Shown here: in pieces, positions 8,360-17,338 of the stretch
Layout of the letters: each line of letters begins with the position of its first letter
Position numbering within the stretch: position 1 is the stretch's first letter
Assembly (NCBI GenBank): GCA_903906425.1
Contig: CAIVKH010000080.1
Location: forward strand, 1 to 64,000
DNA: 64,000 bases
From: an uncultured bacterium
GTDB lineage: Bacteria > Verrucomicrobiota > Kiritimatiellia > CAIVKH01
Direction of reading: 5' to 3'
The notes under the pieces: generated by a model
The model's database searches: none
What the model was told of the DNA's origin: nothing
Seen by the model: only the letters and a program-made list of their open reading frames with translations
Program-made: the position numbers and the translations under genes

Positions 8360-9796
8360 ATGCCTGCGGCAGTTCCATCCGTCGGTAAAAACCCGGGCGT
8401 AGTCTCGCGGAACTTACCGGGGTTCCTGGTCCAATTGGGGTTGGCAGGCTTGTTGATCTTCACGGCGTGGGTGTGGGCGGGACTGCGACCGTCGCTTCAC
8501 TTGGCGGCGGTGTGCATGGCAGTTTTGGTGCTGATTTTGCTTCTGGCGGCTGGACGGCGAGAAGGACGCCGGGCTCTGGCCCGCGATCCGGTCTTCTGGT
8601 TGGGCTGGCTGTTTCTTGGATATGTGTCGGTGCAGTGCGCCAACGCAGGTCGGGAACTCTATTTCGATGTGGGCCTGAAACGCTGGACATATTCGCCAGC
8701 ACGGTGGCCGGAATGGCCGTGGGCGTTCGACCGGGCGGAATCGTTGCAGATGTTGACGTGGTTCTTCCCGGCATGGATCGTGGCGCTGGCGGTGCGTTCG
8801 CCGCTGGTGAGCGGAAGGTCGCTACGGCAGTTACTGTTAGTCGTGGCGTACAGTTCAGGGCTGCTGGGTCTGCTCGGGCTGGCGCAATTCGTTTCGCACA
8901 CGAAGGCTATCTACTGGCTGGTCGACCCGGGATGCGTGTTCTTTGCATCGTTTGCCTATGCAAATCACGCGGCGGCGTATTTCGTACTGACCGCTGCATT
9001 GACGGCGGGGCTGCTCTTCCATGAACTGTTCCGGGGCGGCCGGAATGTGCGGCGGTGGCGGGTGGCGTTGCTGTCCTGCTCAATGGTGTCGTGCCTGACA
9101 GGTGCGAACCTGTCGTTGAGCCGGGCTGGCGTGATCATGGCTTGGGCGTTTGGCCTGTTCTCGGCGGCGTATGGATTGGCTCGTGGTTGGCTGCTGCTGC
9201 CGCCCGTGGGACGGGTGTATCTGGCGGCATTCGTGGTGGCGGGTGTGTGCATCTTCTATTTCGTCGTTTCGGGATTCGGCGAGCAGTCGATCTGTAAGGA
9301 GTTCACCGCAAAAGCACCAACCCATCACGCACTGGCACCGGCGCTGGGCAAGGTGAATCTGGAACTGGGTGACCGCGGGTTGCTACTTGGCGCGGCGATG
9401 GAGATATGGCGGGATCATCGCTGGTTGGGCGTCGGCGGATGGGGATACCGCCGACTGGTGGCATTCCATGTGCCGGAGACGAGCAGGGAAGACCTGCGCC
9501 GGGCCGGCAAGGCGAATGTACATTGCGATTTCATCCAGTTTCTCGTCGAGTTCGGTGTTGCAGGCTTCGGGCTCCTGCTGGGCGCGCTGGGGTGGATGGT
9601 GCTGGCAGTTGATTGCCGCGGCCTGTGGCGTGATCCGTTGCGATTAATGTGCGTGATCGGACTGGCACTGGTCGCGGTCTTAAGCCTGATCGACCTGCCT
9701 TTTCGCTGTCCCGCGATTCTGTATGTCTGGGTGTTGGCGCTCGCGGCCTTGCCTAGGTTGTATGTCAAGTCAATGCCGGTAACGACCATCAGTTGA
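8360..9796 (+). CDS. O-antigen ligase/polymerase-like membrane protein
   Basis: A 478-residue polytopic inner-membrane protein with about ten to twelve hydrophobic segments and a large periplasmic loop. Near the C terminus is the pattern LGDRGLLLGAAMEIWRDHRW followed by GVGGWGYR, typical of Wzy_C/O-antigen ligase proteins. Such enzymes join undecaprenyl-linked repeat units or transfer chains to an acceptor. It begins two bases after the export gene stop, so the two are probably translationally coupled, and is followed nine bases later by the Wzc-like gene. A second polymerase-like protein is at 13645-15234; which is the polymerase and which the ligase cannot be decided from sequence. Confidence 0.8.
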   Translation: MPAAVPSVGKNPGVVSRNLPGFLVQLGLAGLLIFTAWVWAGLRPSLHLAAVCMAVLVLILLLAAGRREGRRALARDPVFWLGWLFLGYVSVQCANAGRELYFDVGLKRWTYSPARWPEWPWAFDRAESLQMLTWFFPAWIVALAVRSPLVSGRSLRQLLLVVAYSSGLLGLLGLAQFVSHTKAIYWLVDPGCVFFASFAYANHAAAYFVLTAALTAGLLFHELFRGGRNVRRWRVALLSCSMVSCLTGANLSLSRAGVIMAWAFGLFSAAYGLARGWLLLPPVGRVYLAAFVVAGVCIFYFVVSGFGEQSICKEFTAKAPTHHALAPALGKVNLELGDRGLLLGAAMEIWRDHRWLGVGGWGYRRLVAFHVPETSREDLRRAGKANVHCDFIQFLVEFGVAGFGLLLGALGWMVLAVDCRGLWRDPLRLMCVIGLALVAVLSLIDLPFRCPAILYVWVLALAALPRLYVKSMPVTTIS

Positions 9797-9805
9797 GAAC
9801 CTACG

Positions 9806-12085
9806 ATGAACTCCAATTCACAAGACAAGATTGAGTCTACGACCATGCCGAATGCGGCAATTCCAACAAACGCGGGCAGCGCCACCTATGGTGTGCCATA
9901 TTACAGCGAGCCGCCGCAGGCAGAGGGGATATTCGGGTCGATGGACCTTCTCCGCCTGCTAAACATCCTTCTGAAGCGGTGGCTGACGATCGCGCTGGTG
10001 GTGTTGTTCATGGCGTGTGCCGGGATCTATTACCTGGGAAAGGCGACACGCCTATACCGGGCAACCGCGACCATCGAGTTGAGTACGCGGCGACCGCGCA
10101 TCTTGAATCAGCAGGCGGCCGTGATCGAGGACCCGGCGGCTATGCTGCAAATCGAAGAAACGCTCAACACTCAGATGGAGAAATTCAAGAGTGCCAGCAT
10201 CCTTCCATCGGTGTTGGCGTGCTATCGGCAGAAGAATCCCGACGACACGACGCCCGATGAGATTCTAACACACCGGCTTCAAGACGGTGTGGCGTTCAGT
10301 CTGCTTCGCAGAACCCGCCTCGTGATGATCTCATTTCTTGATGACAATCCGGTGTTCGCCGCGCACGCCTGCCAGGCATTCGCCGAAGGAACCGAGGCGG
10401 CAGCCCGTGCGGAAAACCGGACCGCATCCGATGCGGCCGTTGCATGGCTGGAAGCGCAGGCGAAAATTCAGAAGCAGGAACTTGAAAAGGCAGACCAGAC
10501 GCTCTTCGACGCGCGCCAGAAATGCAAGATGGACGTGCTGGAAGGTCAGCGCAAGACAGTCGATCAGGCGTTGCTGAGTTTCAACCAGACGCTTGTCGGC
10601 GTCGAGGGCGACCTGGCCATGCAACGGGAGTTACTCGATGCGCTGAATGCCATCGACATTAAGCCGGAGAATGTCGGAAAACTGCCAGCAAGCATCGCGC
10701 GGGCCAAGGAAGTGGAGAGTGCCATGGACCGGTGGATCGCCGCGGTGGCAGAGCACGATTCATTACTCTCGAAGTACACGCCCGAACATCCGGAGGTGGT
10801 CGCACGGGGCAAAGCGGTCGAACTGTACCACGGGCAGTTGATGGCCGCGCTCGCGCGCACCAAGACGACCGCCGCGTCGAATCTAGAACTTCTCAAGAGG
10901 CAGGCGGAAAGCCTCCGCCATAATAAGGACGAGCAAAGCAAGCTGGCTTCGAATCTGGAGCGGGACATCCTTGATGTCGATATGAAACTGGCATCACTCC
11001 AGCGCACCCGGGCTGCTGCTGATGTTTCCTATCAAGGCATCCTGAACCGGATTCAGGAGGCGCGCCTGTCTGCGGATGAGAACACAGCGACCGTGAAACT
11101 CGTCGAGGGTGCCTCCTTACCCGGTGTGCCGGTAAGTCCCAACGTGATCCGGATCTTACTTATGGCATTGTGCCTTGGCTTTGCCGGCGGTATGGGCCTG
11201 GCTCTCGTCATCGACACGATGGAGGATCGCGTGGTAGATGCCCGCGATGTTGAAACCAACACAGGACTCAAGATACTCGCGGTGGTGCCGCATGTCCGGC
11301 GCAAGAAGCACGAGGATGTCGCAGCGGCCGTCCTCACACAGCACTTCGGCGAATTGACAGAGGCGTTCGCCGGTTTGCGCTCAGTTCTTGATTCACCGTC
11401 GTATCGGGAACAATCCAAGATTGTGCTGGTGTGCAGTTCCCTTCCGAAAGAAGGAAAGACGACCGCCAGTGCCAACTTCGCCGCGACCAGCGCTCGGAAT
11501 GGGCAACGCGTTCTTCTAATCGACTTCGACTTGCGCCGTCCTCGCATGGCTGGAATCTTTCCAATGCCGGCGGGCCAGCGCGGACTGCTGGACTATCTTG
11601 CAAAAGAAGGGGGAACGGCCATGGACCTGGTGTATGCCACGGCGTGTCCAAATCTCAGCGTCATTGCCAGTCGGCCCACCCATGGCGTGAATCCTGCAGA
11701 GTTTGTCGGGGGACAGAAGGTTGTCGAACTGCTGACGTGGGCGCGTGCGAATTTTGACCGCGTCATCATCGACGCTCCGCCGCTTGGCATCGTCAGCGAT
11801 GCGATCGTTCTTGCTGGCCTTGTGGATTGCGTCCTGATCATGGCGCGACCATCCGTAAGCCGCAAACGCGTCATCCGGCACACGGTCAGCCGGTTTCGTG
11901 ATGTCGGCGTCGGTGCAATTGCCGTCGTGATGAACGATATGGATTTCTCAAAGTCTGCCTGCCACGGTTACGGGCCCTATTATCATTACCGAAAACACTA
12001 CGGCACCTACCATGATGACACCAGAGCTACTGGGAGTGGATTATCGATCGATCTCGCCGTAAATACTCAGAAGGAGACAGCATGA
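9806..12085 (+). CDS. Wzc-like polysaccharide co-polymerase with tyrosine autokinase domain
   Basis: A 759-residue protein. Wzz-type chain-length domain: first membrane helix at about 52-75, a long periplasmic coiled-coil section (about 190-410), second helix at about 450-475. Then a cytoplasmic BY-kinase: Walker A around residue 545 (SLPKEGKTT), Walker A' around 570 (VLLIDFDLRRPRM) and Walker B around 651 (RVIIDAPPLG). The C terminus carries a tyrosine cluster (YGPYYHYRKHYGTYHD), the usual autophosphorylation site. In the family, cycles of tyrosine phosphorylation control chain length and export. Stop overlaps the next gene by four bases. Confidence 0.93.
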   Translation: MNSNSQDKIESTTMPNAAIPTNAGSATYGVPYYSEPPQAEGIFGSMDLLRLLNILLKRWLTIALVVLFMACAGIYYLGKATRLYRATATIELSTRRPRILNQQAAVIEDPAAMLQIEETLNTQMEKFKSASILPSVLACYRQKNPDDTTPDEILTHRLQDGVAFSLLRRTRLVMISFLDDNPVFAAHACQAFAEGTEAAARAENRTASDAAVAWLEAQAKIQKQELEKADQTLFDARQKCKMDVLEGQRKTVDQALLSFNQTLVGVEGDLAMQRELLDALNAIDIKPENVGKLPASIARAKEVESAMDRWIAAVAEHDSLLSKYTPEHPEVVARGKAVELYHGQLMAALARTKTTAASNLELLKRQAESLRHNKDEQSKLASNLERDILDVDMKLASLQRTRAAADVSYQGILNRIQEARLSADENTATVKLVEGASLPGVPVSPNVIRILLMALCLGFAGGMGLALVIDTMEDRVVDARDVETNTGLKILAVVPHVRRKKHEDVAAAVLTQHFGELTEAFAGLRSVLDSPSYREQSKIVLVCSSLPKEGKTTASANFAATSARNGQRVLLIDFDLRRPRMAGIFPMPAGQRGLLDYLAKEGGTAMDLVYATACPNLSVIASRPTHGVNPAEFVGGQKVVELLTWARANFDRVIIDAPPLGIVSDAIVLAGLVDCVLIMARPSVSRKRVIRHTVSRFRDVGVGAIAVVMNDMDFSKSACHGYGPYYHYRKHYGTYHDDTRATGSGLSIDLAVNTQKETA

Positions 12086-13395
12086 AGCAGGCTTCCTTAA
12101 CCGCGGACCTCGCACGCAAGGTCGAAAACCGGTCCGCACGCATGGCCATCATCGGCATGGGGTACGTGGGTCTGCCACTTACTGTCGAGTTCGGAAAGCA
12201 ATTCCGGGTCGTGGGCTTTGATATCAACGAGGCCCGGCTCGATGAATTGCGCAAGGGGTACGACCGCACGCTGGAGGTGGATGCGGAAGGCCTGCGAGCC
12301 GCATCCAAACTAACCTTCTCGTCGGATCCAATGGACCTGCGCGACACAGATATATTCATCGTGACCGTGCCGACGCCGGTGGACGCGTACAAGCGTCCAG
12401 ACCTTACACCGCTGGTGCGGGCCAGTGAGACCGTTGGTAAGGCGCTCAAGGCCGGTGCGCTTGTCATATACGAAAGCACCGTCTATCCCGGTTGCACCGA
12501 GGAAGATTGCGTTCCCGTCCTGGAGACGAACAGCGGGTCGAAGTTCAACCAAGGCTTCTTCTGCGGCTACAGCCCGGAGCGCATCAACCCGGGCGACAAG
12601 GTTCACACCGTTACCAAAATCAAAAAAATAACATCAGGGTCCACTCCAGCCGTCGGCCTCGTTGTCGATGCGCTGTATCAATCAATCATTACCGCTGGCA
12701 CGCACCTGGCCCCAACCATCAAGGTTGCCGAGGCCGCCAAGGTTATCGAAAATTCGCAGCGCGACATCAACATCGCTTTTGTGAACGAACTCGCCCTCAT
12801 CTTTGAACGCATGGGTATTGATACGCTTGAAGTGCTGACCGCCGCGGGAACAAAATGGAATTTTCTCCCCTTCCGGCCCGGCTTGGTGGGCGGCCATTGC
12901 ATTGGTGTCGATCCGTATTACCTGACACACAAAGCCACGTCTCTCGGTTATCATCCTGAGATCATCCTGTCGGGCCGCCGGTTAAACGACAACATGGGCC
13001 TCCAGGTCGCCAACCGCGTCGTAAAGTTGATGACCCGGAAGGGCCATCTTATCCATGGCGCTAACGTTCTCGTGCTCGGCATTACCTTCAAGGAGAACTG
13101 CCCCGACATCCGCAACTCCAAGGTTATCGATGTCATCCACGAGTTACAAGACTTCGGCTGCAACGTAAGCGTTCACGACCCGTGGGCCGACGCCGCGGAA
13201 GTGTTGCATGAATATGGCCTGACACTCTGTAACCGTCCCACCGATGACCAGAAGGCCACGATGGATGCCATCGTACTCGCCGTTGCCCATGATAAGTTCC
13301 GCGATCTCCCGCTGGCCAAGTTCAGCAAGCAGAATGTCGTGATCTTCGACATCAAGGGTGTCCTTGATGCCGCCACCGTAGACGGTCGCCTCTGA
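12082..13395 (+). CDS. UDP-N-acetylhexosamine/UDP-sugar 6-dehydrogenase (WbpA/TviB type)
   Basis: A 437-residue NAD-dependent nucleotide-sugar dehydrogenase. N-terminal Rossmann motif IIGMGYVGLPL (about 23-33), substrate loop YSPERINPGD, the KVAEAAKVIENSQRDINIAFVNELA central helix, catalytic Cys at about 273 in GGHCIGVDPYYLT, and a C-terminal GITFKENCPDIRNS domain. The ERINPGD and KVIENSQRDINIA signatures are those of TviB/VipA/WbpA-type enzymes acting on UDP-HexNAc rather than UDP-glucose dehydrogenases, so the polymer probably contains an acidic HexNAcA sugar. Start overlaps the kinase stop (ATGA); an AGGAG site precedes it. Confidence 0.92.
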   Translation: MKQASLTADLARKVENRSARMAIIGMGYVGLPLTVEFGKQFRVVGFDINEARLDELRKGYDRTLEVDAEGLRAASKLTFSSDPMDLRDTDIFIVTVPTPVDAYKRPDLTPLVRASETVGKALKAGALVIYESTVYPGCTEEDCVPVLETNSGSKFNQGFFCGYSPERINPGDKVHTVTKIKKITSGSTPAVGLVVDALYQSIITAGTHLAPTIKVAEAAKVIENSQRDINIAFVNELALIFERMGIDTLEVLTAAGTKWNFLPFRPGLVGGHCIGVDPYYLTHKATSLGYHPEIILSGRRLNDNMGLQVANRVVKLMTRKGHLIHGANVLVLGITFKENCPDIRNSKVIDVIHELQDFGCNVSVHDPWADAAEVLHEYGLTLCNRPTDDQKATMDAIVLAVAHDKFRDLPLAKFSKQNVVIFDIKGVLDAATVDGRL

Positions 13396-13424
13396 TCCCG
13401 GAACAAGCTGCCGCACAGCCTGAG

Positions 13425-13471
13425 TTCCAATGATTGGAAAAGGCGGCCGGCACAACTTCCAACCATTGGAA
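13425..13471. repeat. Palindrome doublet 4
   Basis: Copies at 13425-13439 (perfect) and 13457-13471 (TTCCAACCATTGGAA, one base changed), spacing 32 bp, 29 bp past the dehydrogenase stop codon. Confidence 0.9.
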
Positions 13472-13518
13472 ACTCTGAATATGAAGGCCACAGGTCGTTT
13501 GACGATAAGTTCGCAAGT

Positions 13519-13551
13519 GCCATGCCTACTGCACGGTCATGAGGGCATGGC
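13519..13551. promoter_or_regulatory. Inverted repeat ahead of second polymerase gene
   Basis: A perfect 8-bp inverted repeat, GCCATGCC at 13519-13526 and GGCATGGC at 13544-13551, separated by 17 bases, about 95 bp before the GTG start of the next gene. It could be an operator or an RNA hairpin; no T-run follows, so it is not a classical terminator. Confidence 0.3.
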
Positions 13552-13644
13552 TGCATACGGGTCCAACCCGATGAAAAGGCCGGCCTACATGCTTGGTTTC
13601 GGTCACTCATACCGGCGCGGCGGCGCCGTGGAAGAACATTACCT

Positions 13645-15234
13645 GTGACGCCCCTGCCTCAACATTCAGTTAGGACAACTTCCGGCTGGAGTATCGGACC
13701 CGGCGATGGCGCCGCGACGTCATCCCGACGGTCCGCCAGAGCGGTCCCCAACGACAACGCCGGTTTGTGGCGGGATATCTTCATGCTCTATGCGATGCTT
13801 CTGGGCAGCATCATTGCGGTCTATCGCGCCCCGCCGTTCATCAACCAATTGTTCTTTGCGGTGGTCCTTATCTGCTTTGCCGTGTCCCGCCGCAATGCGA
13901 TCTTCTTTGCCTTTGCATTCTGCATCGTCAGTCGCGTTGGAAATCTGTTCACCGGATTGCTGGCCAGCGGTCAGAACGTGGCGACATATCACTTGATCGG
14001 ATTCATCGATGTCACATTCATTGATCTCTTCCTCGCCATCGCTATTGTGAAAGCACTCAAGCGCCAGGGCGCGGGACCATTTCTTTTTGTAAAACCGGTG
14101 ACGTGGCTGGCTGCGTATCTGCTCATGATGTTCATGGTTTCCATGGTTGTGGAGCCGCTCGGCTTGGGTGAGTTAGCCCGCGAGCTGCGACGGCTATTTA
14201 CGTTCTCTCTGCTTTTCTCTATGCCGCGTCTGCTGCCATCAGCATCGGATTTTCGAAGGTTCGCCGTCGTGTTGATGCCAATGATCGTGGTGCTGGCCGC
14301 GGCTCAACTCTACAGGTTTCATACGGGTGAACCGCTGGAACCAATGCTGTCAGGCTCAGACTATCCCAGTGAAATGAAGTTATCCATCATGCCTTCGCGA
14401 CTGACGATCTCCATGTTTGAGGCATTTCTTTTCTGCCTGTACGGCTTCGCACTTTTCTACTGGCAACGGTCCGCTGGCGTCCTGCCACGTGCCGTCTTCG
14501 GGCTGCTGGCTTTGCTTGCCATGCTTGTGGCAGTTGCCTCAGGTACGCGAATCTGGATGGTCAGCTACGTGGTCATCTGGATTGGCGTTGCCGTTGTGGC
14601 GCAGCGGTCTCACTTGGAACGATTCCTGATGCTGGGGGGCCTTGTCGTAGGCGCTCTCTTCATGGTGATGGGCGATTCGCGGGATGAAACTGTGTCCTTT
14701 ATCCACGACCGGGTGAACAGCGCCATGGTATATGGTCAGGGACAAGCCGCTGTCGCCGATTCATCGATTGATGTGCGTCTGCATGATAAGCTTCCAAAAT
14801 TGCTCGGTGGAATTGGCGGGAGCCCTCTGTTCGGATACGGCTTCACATCGGGCTTTTATCTCCACGAGGATTCCGACCTGGGTGCTCTCAATACTGTATT
14901 GCAGAGCGGCGTGTTGGGTCTCCTGTTGTTCATCAATCTATGGTGGGCAGTCCTATCGGTCTTGCTGAACCGGAGTGGCCTGGGGGCGTCTGGGACACGA
15001 ATGGCCAACAGGGCGCTGCAGGTCTTCTGCGCCGGCGCGATCATGGTGGATATGAGCACCATCTCGATCACCGGTTTCCATCTGCCGTCCAGTCGTATTT
15101 TCTTTCTCGTCACTTTGCTGTGCTTCATTGCGGAGAATGTCGGCTGCCGTGAAGCGGCCCGAGCGAAGGTTGTTCCGTCTTGGGGAACATCAGTGGCGGA
15201 AGATTTGCCAGCAACACGACTGCGAGCTTCATGA
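13645..15234 (+). CDS. Wzy-like polysaccharide polymerase, polytopic membrane protein
   Basis: A 529-residue protein with about ten membrane segments beginning near residue 45. It has a long loop with SGTRIWM in the middle and a GFGYGFTSGF-like stretch (SPLFGYGFTSGFYLHED) near 395-410, as in O-antigen polymerases and EPS repeat-unit polymerases. Start is a GTG with no strong ribosome site; a 55-codon open frame that ends in a GTGA overlap with this start might couple translation. The C terminus overlaps the next glycosyltransferase gene by four bases. Substrate unknown. Confidence 0.7.
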   Translation: MTPLPQHSVRTTSGWSIGPGDGAATSSRRSARAVPNDNAGLWRDIFMLYAMLLGSIIAVYRAPPFINQLFFAVVLICFAVSRRNAIFFAFAFCIVSRVGNLFTGLLASGQNVATYHLIGFIDVTFIDLFLAIAIVKALKRQGAGPFLFVKPVTWLAAYLLMMFMVSMVVEPLGLGELARELRRLFTFSLLFSMPRLLPSASDFRRFAVVLMPMIVVLAAAQLYRFHTGEPLEPMLSGSDYPSEMKLSIMPSRLTISMFEAFLFCLYGFALFYWQRSAGVLPRAVFGLLALLAMLVAVASGTRIWMVSYVVIWIGVAVVAQRSHLERFLMLGGLVVGALFMVMGDSRDETVSFIHDRVNSAMVYGQGQAAVADSSIDVRLHDKLPKLLGGIGGSPLFGYGFTSGFYLHEDSDLGALNTVLQSGVLGLLLFINLWWAVLSVLLNRSGLGASGTRMANRALQVFCAGAIMVDMSTISITGFHLPSSRIFFLVTLLCFIAENVGCREAARAKVVPSWGTSVAEDLPATRLRAS

Positions 15235-16430
15235 CGCGTGTAATTCATCTCTATGGTCGGTCGTATGGTAATCCATATCCGGCGGCGGACGATGACCGTT
15301 TCTATTGGTCATCGTGGGCCGCCAGCATCGCCGAGCGAATCCATTTGGCGGCTCCGGATTGGCGTATGGAACTGTGGCGGGCGGAGAAAAGCATACAGGA
15401 ACCGCGAACAAAGGATTTCCCGGCATTCACGGCCCGGTTGTTTCCATCCACCACCAAGCCTGTTCTCGGTGAGTACAGCCCGGAACTTATCAAGGCCCTG
15501 CAATTGGCAGCACAGACAGGCCCGATTCTGTTACATAGCCACGCCATTCATTCGAGGCGGCTTTTTCAAGCTATTCAGGGACTGCGCGGGCGCGCTCCGG
15601 TTATCGCTCAAAATCACGGAGATTTCCGCCCGTTTTGCGGTGGACGCTGTCTTGCCGGCTCCTTGGCGGATTTCGCCTTGGAGCGCCATTTTCTGCGGAA
15701 GGTGGACCATTTCTTTTATCTCCGTCGGGAAGAGAAGCGTTACCTCGATGGCGTCAATCCTATGGCAGGCAAGACTTTCATGACGGTCGGATTGGACTTT
15801 GCGCAATTCCGGCCGGCCAATCGCGAGGAGGCGAAACGTCGACTCGGCCTTGATCCCTCCCGGAAAGTGATCCTTTATGTCGGCTATCTTTACGAATTGA
15901 AAGGCGTCCACCATCTTATCGATGCATTCCAGAACCTAAGAAGGAAACATCCGCTGGAATTGCTGTTGGTGGGTGGACGAACCCACGATCCGCTGTATGA
16001 AAGGGCGCGCGAAATTGGGGCCATAGTGCATGGTCGCGTGTCTCACGAGGAAATAGTGAAGTATTATCAGGCGGCAGACGTGTATGTCGTGCCGGCGTTT
16101 CTCGCTGGCGGCTACGATGTAAGTTCTATCGAGGCGGCCGCATGCGGTGTGCCATCAGTCAACACCTATCTGGGAGAACTGCCGGCAGGTGACGCTGCCA
16201 AACTCGGTCTGATACCGCGCGATGGCGCGGATGTGACCGCGATGGTCGATCATATGCTAAGTCATCAGCACGGGTTCCCGCATTGCCGCTCCACAGCGGA
16301 GCAACACTTTTCGTGGTCGGTAATCGCCGCCCGGATTGTCGATACATACCGAAGCACGCTGGCCAACCATGTCGCGCGCCCAGCGGCGGCAGAACGTCAG
16401 GACCCGGATGCGGAGTTAGTGTCGTTATGA
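15231..16430 (+). CDS. Glycosyltransferase family 4
   Basis: A 399-residue GT-B glycosyltransferase. The C-terminal half contains KVILYVGYLYELKGVHHLIDA, LLLVGGRTHD, and the nucleotide-sugar motif region AADVYVVPAFLAGGYDVSSIEAAACGVPSV, typical of Glycos_transf_1. The N-terminal half has the HSHAIHS and IAQNHGDFRPF stretches of the acceptor domain. The ATG at 15231 overlaps the preceding stop (ATGA), favouring it over an in-frame codon at 15180. Probably adds a sugar to the lipid-linked repeat unit on the cytoplasmic face; donor and linkage cannot be read from sequence. Confidence 0.88.
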   Translation: MTRVIHLYGRSYGNPYPAADDDRFYWSSWAASIAERIHLAAPDWRMELWRAEKSIQEPRTKDFPAFTARLFPSTTKPVLGEYSPELIKALQLAAQTGPILLHSHAIHSRRLFQAIQGLRGRAPVIAQNHGDFRPFCGGRCLAGSLADFALERHFLRKVDHFFYLRREEKRYLDGVNPMAGKTFMTVGLDFAQFRPANREEAKRRLGLDPSRKVILYVGYLYELKGVHHLIDAFQNLRRKHPLELLLVGGRTHDPLYERAREIGAIVHGRVSHEEIVKYYQAADVYVVPAFLAGGYDVSSIEAAACGVPSVNTYLGELPAGDAAKLGLIPRDGADVTAMVDHMLSHQHGFPHCRSTAEQHFSWSVIAARIVDTYRSTLANHVARPAAAERQDPDAELVSL

Positions 16431-17329
16431 ACGTGCGTGTTGCCGTCATCATTCCGAGCTACGACAATGTGCGGGACACCATTGCAGCCTGTGAGGCGGT
16501 GGTCTCCGTCGGAGATTCCAGCGTGATGGTCATAGCCGTGGACGACGGATCACCAGGCGACGTGCCGGCGAAACTGGCTGAAGGTCTTTGCCATCTGCCC
16601 GGTGTCTGCCTCAAGGCCTGTGAAGTCAACAGTGGTTTTGCCGCCGCCTGCAATGCTGGCGTAGTAACCGCGCAGGAAAAATGCTCTGCAGAATTCTATC
16701 TGTTCCTCAATAACGATGCATCTCTTGCCTCGGGTGCAATCGCGGCGTTGCTTCAACCATTCGCCCTACCGAATGTGGGTCTGGTCGGGCCGAAGATTTA
16801 TCTGGGCAGCGGGCCACGGCTGAATTCGGTCGGCGGATACTTCGACAACGCGACACTGCAAAAGCGGGAAGAGGGCTGCAATGTGACGGACGTGGGTCAG
16901 TTCGATAGCCAGCGGGACGTTGAGTTTTTGATGGGCTCGGCCTTTATGATCCGCGCATCCCTCTATCACGAACTGGGTGGCATGGATGAATCCTATTTCA
17001 TGTACTCTGAAGAAGCGGATATCTGCCTTCGTGCGCTGCGGCGCGGTTTCCGTATTGTTTATAACCCTGCCGCTGTCGTTTTCCACCACCACGGAAGGAC
17101 GATGGGCGTACACAGCAACCGGGCACTATATTACTCTGTCCGCAACAAGATTCATTTTGTCTGCAAACGCGGCCGTTCCAGGCAGGTGTTTGCGACGCTC
17201 TTCATGCTTCATGCAACGACCTGGCGGGAACTGGCCGGCACTTTTGCCAAAAGGCTCCTGGTCTTTCAACTGGGCGTACTGGACGGCTTGCGTGGACGAA
17301 TGGGCCGCCGCGTTTCTCGGCTCTTTTAG
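16427..17329 (+). CDS. Glycosyltransferase family 2
   Basis: A 300-residue GT-A enzyme: VAVIIPSYDN at the N terminus, AVDDGSPGD (about 37-45), FLNNDASLASGAI as the DxD-equivalent metal site, and GGMDESYFMYSEEADICLRALRRGF as the acceptor/catalytic segment, followed by VFHHHGRTMG. This resembles rhamnosyltransferase-like GT2 enzymes. The start overlaps the preceding stop (ATGA at 16427-16430), so it is translationally coupled. A second GT2 of the same type lies at 30105. Confidence 0.88.
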   Translation: MNVRVAVIIPSYDNVRDTIAACEAVVSVGDSSVMVIAVDDGSPGDVPAKLAEGLCHLPGVCLKACEVNSGFAAACNAGVVTAQEKCSAEFYLFLNNDASLASGAIAALLQPFALPNVGLVGPKIYLGSGPRLNSVGGYFDNATLQKREEGCNVTDVGQFDSQRDVEFLMGSAFMIRASLYHELGGMDESYFMYSEEADICLRALRRGFRIVYNPAAVVFHHHGRTMGVHSNRALYYSVRNKIHFVCKRGRSRQVFATLFMLHATTWRELAGTFAKRLLVFQLGVLDGLRGRMGRRVSRLF

Positions 17330-17338
17330 GCTTTCGTC

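Noticed and set aside
13481-13648. 55-codon open frame ending in a GTGA overlap with the second polymerase gene
   Set aside because: The overlap is suggestive of coupling, but there is no ribosome site, no homology I recognise and no codon bias; kept only as a note in the polymerase entry.
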